From Sphaerosporella brunnea (taxonomy: Eukaryota > Ascomycota > Pezizomycetes > Pezizales > Pyronemataceae): a stretch of 64,000 nt of DNA. The DNA lies in assembly GCA_008704415.1 (NCBI GenBank), contig VXIS01000211.1, positions 21,533 to 85,532 of the forward strand. The letters are read 5' to 3'. The notes beneath the pieces were generated by a model. That model saw nothing but the letters and a program-made list of their open reading frames with translations. It made no database searches and was not told the DNA's origin. Below are positions 63,741 through 64,000 of the stretch, piece by piece. The position numbers were made by a program, and so were the translations under genes. Every line of letters begins with the position of its first letter. Position 1 is the stretch's first letter.

Positions 63741-64000
63741 ATGCCGATATACAAAGCTATCTCCGACGACCTCTGGGCACGCCTCGTGGCTGCCAGCGCT
63801 CTCAGTGATCTTGAAAACGATGACCCTCTTGACTATATCCAAAGAATCTGCACCGAAGTCCTCAGTACCCCTGACTATACACCTGCACCCACGAACGACG
63901 ACCTTACCTTGGCCGAAGAAACCGCTCGAGCCGACTCTGCCGAGCAAGAACTGGTCCGTCAACGAGAAATCATCACCCGCCTCCTGGGCCAGCCGGCACC
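63741..64000 (+). CDS. gag: Gypsy-type gag, N-terminal 86 codons, runs off the window
   Basis: Starts MPIYKAISDDLWARLVAASA after a leader, and continues helical and acidic (LAEETARADSAEQELVRQRE, IITRLLGQPAP) to the window edge without a stop. Same architecture as the gag at 4182-4913 (ANLWAAIE ... ETRAELRTTQIERDAA). No defects visible so far, so this could be the most intact retroelement here. Confidence 0.7.
   Translation, partial: MPIYKAISDDLWARLVAASALSDLENDDPLDYIQRICTEVLSTPDYTPAPTNDDLTLAEETARADSAEQELVRQREIITRLLGQPA

Noticed and set aside
1..64000. tRNA, rRNA, CRISPR arrays, biosynthetic cluster or defence system
   Set aside because: Scanning by eye for T-loop GTTCGA contexts, conserved rRNA blocks, regularly spaced repeats and recognisable enzyme motifs gave nothing convincing. 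A covariance-model search was not possible here.
1..64000. Strong repeat-induced point mutation (RIP)
   Set aside because: The repeats are not conspicuously AT-rich or saturated with TA, and octamer differences are mixed (one C/T, one A/G, two G/T). Dinucleotide ratios would be needed for a firm statement.

Overview
This 64 kb window looks like a transposon graveyard from a filamentous fungus. Pointers to fungi are an interstitial TTAGGG tract, a LINE of the Tad1/I type (gag-like ORF1 with zinc knuckle, AP-endonuclease remnant, YADD reverse transcriptase, RNase H), Ty3/gypsy-type gag with TGTCACG-type LTRs, and short GT-AG introns of 56 and 80 nt. The phylum cannot be fixed from sequence alone; a basidiomycete is my guess. 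No rRNA, tRNA, CRISPR or recognised metabolic gene was found. Nearly every recognisable coding stretch is a broken transposase or retroelement protein. Only a few open frames (15.1-16.0, 38.4-39.4, 45.0-45.7 and 48.4-48.7 kb) could be host genes, and I do not recognise any of them.

Layout. 1.4-2.4 kb: a hAT family A element. 4.2-6.0 kb: a gypsy-type element (minus strand) that cuts off an unknown two-exon gene at its LTR. 6.1-8.3 kb: family D MITE sequence with a hairpin, a LINE tail and an intact D copy. 8.6-13.5 kb: a duplicated unknown coding segment, a second gypsy 5' end with a 908 bp LTR, and a decayed LINE copy. 15.1-16.0 kb: the cleanest unknown frame. 18.1-19.6 kb: nested hAT-like elements. 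20.6-24.6 kb: the LINE, minus strand. 25.6-31.1 kb: a piggyBac-like tail, an unknown frameshifted gene and the TTAGGG tract. 31.8-37.0 kb: dense hAT relics, including a locus where one element appears split by an inversion. 37.3-40.0 kb: a proline-rich repeat family, an unknown gene with a ubiquitin-like stretch, and another A element. 41.3-47.3 kb: MITEs of four families, three with target duplications. 48.3-50.4 kb: relatives of the 38 kb gene. 51.3-55.4 kb: hAT family G relics and a GC-rich MITE. 55.8-57.3 kb: tandem proline-rich family copies. 58.0-62.8 kb: MULE-like tails. 63.1-64.0 kb: a piggyBac tail followed by a gypsy LTR and the start of gag, running off the end.

The genes do not form a pathway. 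The useful signal is historical: 8-bp target duplications, mostly 6/8 to 8/8 identical, nested insertions, and reading frames that can be followed across insertions show the order in which elements landed. Family letters (A-D, G) are local names used here for elements sharing terminal inverted repeats (TIRs). Similarities were judged by eye; no alignment or database search was run.
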